A stretch of 64,000 nt of DNA from positions 62,001-126,000 of the forward strand of contig CAYMPH010000006.1 of the NCBI GenBank assembly GCA_964392365.1. Direction: 5' to 3'. The stretch is from CAYMPH01 sp964392365. GTDB lineage: Bacteria > Spirochaetota > UBA4802 > UBA5550. Position 1 is the first letter of the stretch. The number at the start of each line of letters is the position of its first letter. A program made the translations under genes and the position numbers. Below, piece by piece: positions 63,634 through 64,000 of this stretch. The notes beneath the pieces are model-generated. The model did not search any database and was not told where the DNA came from. It saw only the letters and a list, made by a program, of their open reading frames with translations.

Positions 63634-64000
63634 TTATTTATAAATTTTCTGAATTATTTTAGCTTTACCGCTGTTTTTTGCTTCATACATTGCAGCATCA
63701 CCGGCTTTAATTGCAATATCAACTGATTCAGGTACATTATTAAAAGCAACAACTCCAATTGAAAGAGTTACGGGATAATCATTTTTATGCATTTCTGATA
63801 AAAATTTTTCCTGAAGCCTTGTAAGTACAATTAGTGAATCTTTTGAATCAGTATTGGGCATGAGAATCAGAAATTCATCTCCACCAAGCCTGCAGGTAGT
63901 GTCAATTTTTCTTGTTATTGATTTCATGACAATAACGCCTGTTTTTAAAATAGAATCTCCGGCTGAATGACCGAATGTATCGTTTGCTTTTTTAAAATTA
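63634..64000 (-). CDS. GGDEF-domain diguanylate cyclase (5' end beyond window)
   Basis: Partial gene: the frame is open from the right edge to 63634 (about 121 codons). It holds FKKANDTFGHSAGDSILK (the DxxFKxxNDxxGHxxGD region), CRLGGDEFLILMP with the GGDEF motif intact, and TLSIGVVAF plus ADAAMYEAKNSGKAKI. This domain makes cyclic di-GMP from two GTP. Upstream sensory domains are beyond the window. Its presence with the HD-GYP gene implies cyclic di-GMP signalling. Confidence 0.9.
   Translation of the reverse strand, partial: NFKKANDTFGHSAGDSILKTGVIVMKSITRKIDTTCRLGGDEFLILMPNTDSKDSLIVLTRLQEKFLSEMHKNDYPVTLSIGVVAFNNVPESVDIAIKAGDAAMYEAKNSGKAKIIQKIYK

Noticed and set aside
1..64000. tRNA, rRNA, tmRNA, CRISPR, prophage or insertion sequence
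   Set aside because: I looked for T-arm-like sequences, direct-repeat spacing, transposase motifs and integrase motifs and saw none; a covariance-model search would be decisive.

Overview
This is an AT-rich window (roughly two thirds A+T by eye) centred on a bacterial replication-origin neighbourhood. The minus-strand series dnaA, dnaN, recF, dciA, remB, gyrB, gyrA (25.8 to 16.8 kb) is the classic origin cluster, and mnmG-rsmG (30.3 to 32.9 kb) lies on its other side. DnaA-box-like 9-mers flank dnaA, and two perfect parS-type palindromes lie in mnmG/rsmG. Many products look like those of Spirochaetota, for example a protein resembling Leptospira OmpL47, a zinc-dependent phospholipase C family protein, a stand-alone DbpA domain, a DUF4416 protein and many TPR and lipoprotein genes. 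Desulforedoxin-like and selenocysteine-type redox proteins suggest an anaerobe or microaerophile. The phylum is an inference; no rRNA is present to test it.

Layout. 1-7.3 kb (minus): partial DsbD with a small Cys protein, a methyltransferase with a DbpA-domain protein, and the run DUF4139 - pyruvate kinase - atypical response regulator. 7.6-16.6 kb: phospholipase C-like protein, HExxH protein, serC-serA, hotdog thioesterase, NAD-binding protein, membrane protein, a redox pair (desulforedoxin-like protein plus a selenocysteine peroxiredoxin) and a Tim44-like protein. 16.8-30.1 kb (minus): origin cluster, an OmpL47-like surface protein, an Old Yellow Enzyme and an SH3 lipoprotein. 30.3-35.2 kb: mnmG-rsmG with parS sites, a hypothetical protein and an adenine DNA methyltransferase. 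35.4-43.6 kb: mog, a phosphatase, a hydrolase, a VWA/FHA protein, an HD-GYP regulator, rhomboid and a beta-CASP nuclease. 43.8-64 kb: secreted lipoproteins, clostripain, yebC-ruvC, a YheT-RluA-DUF4416-glycosyltransferase operon, surE-TPR, a STAS protein, a BNR lipoprotein, FGGY kinase, an FAD enzyme, a methyltransferase, smpB, a TPR/beta-barrel protein, an inositol-phosphatase family protein and a truncated GGDEF protein.

The most notable observation is the gene at 14314-14775. An in-frame UGA replaces the peroxidatic Cys of a peroxiredoxin-like protein (UPFC motif). A hairpin with bacterial-SECIS geometry follows, and a desulforedoxin-like gene lies just upstream. The next most notable are parS sites inside mnmG/rsmG with no parAB beside them, and a split set of DnaA-box-like 9-mers on both sides of dnaA. 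Palindromic repeats lie in intergenic spaces: three copies and one remnant of a GGGAATGACA family, one perfect 20-bp hairpin between gyrB and gyrA, and an 18-bp inverted repeat overlapping a promoter-like sequence. I found no tRNA, rRNA, CRISPR array, prophage or insertion sequence.
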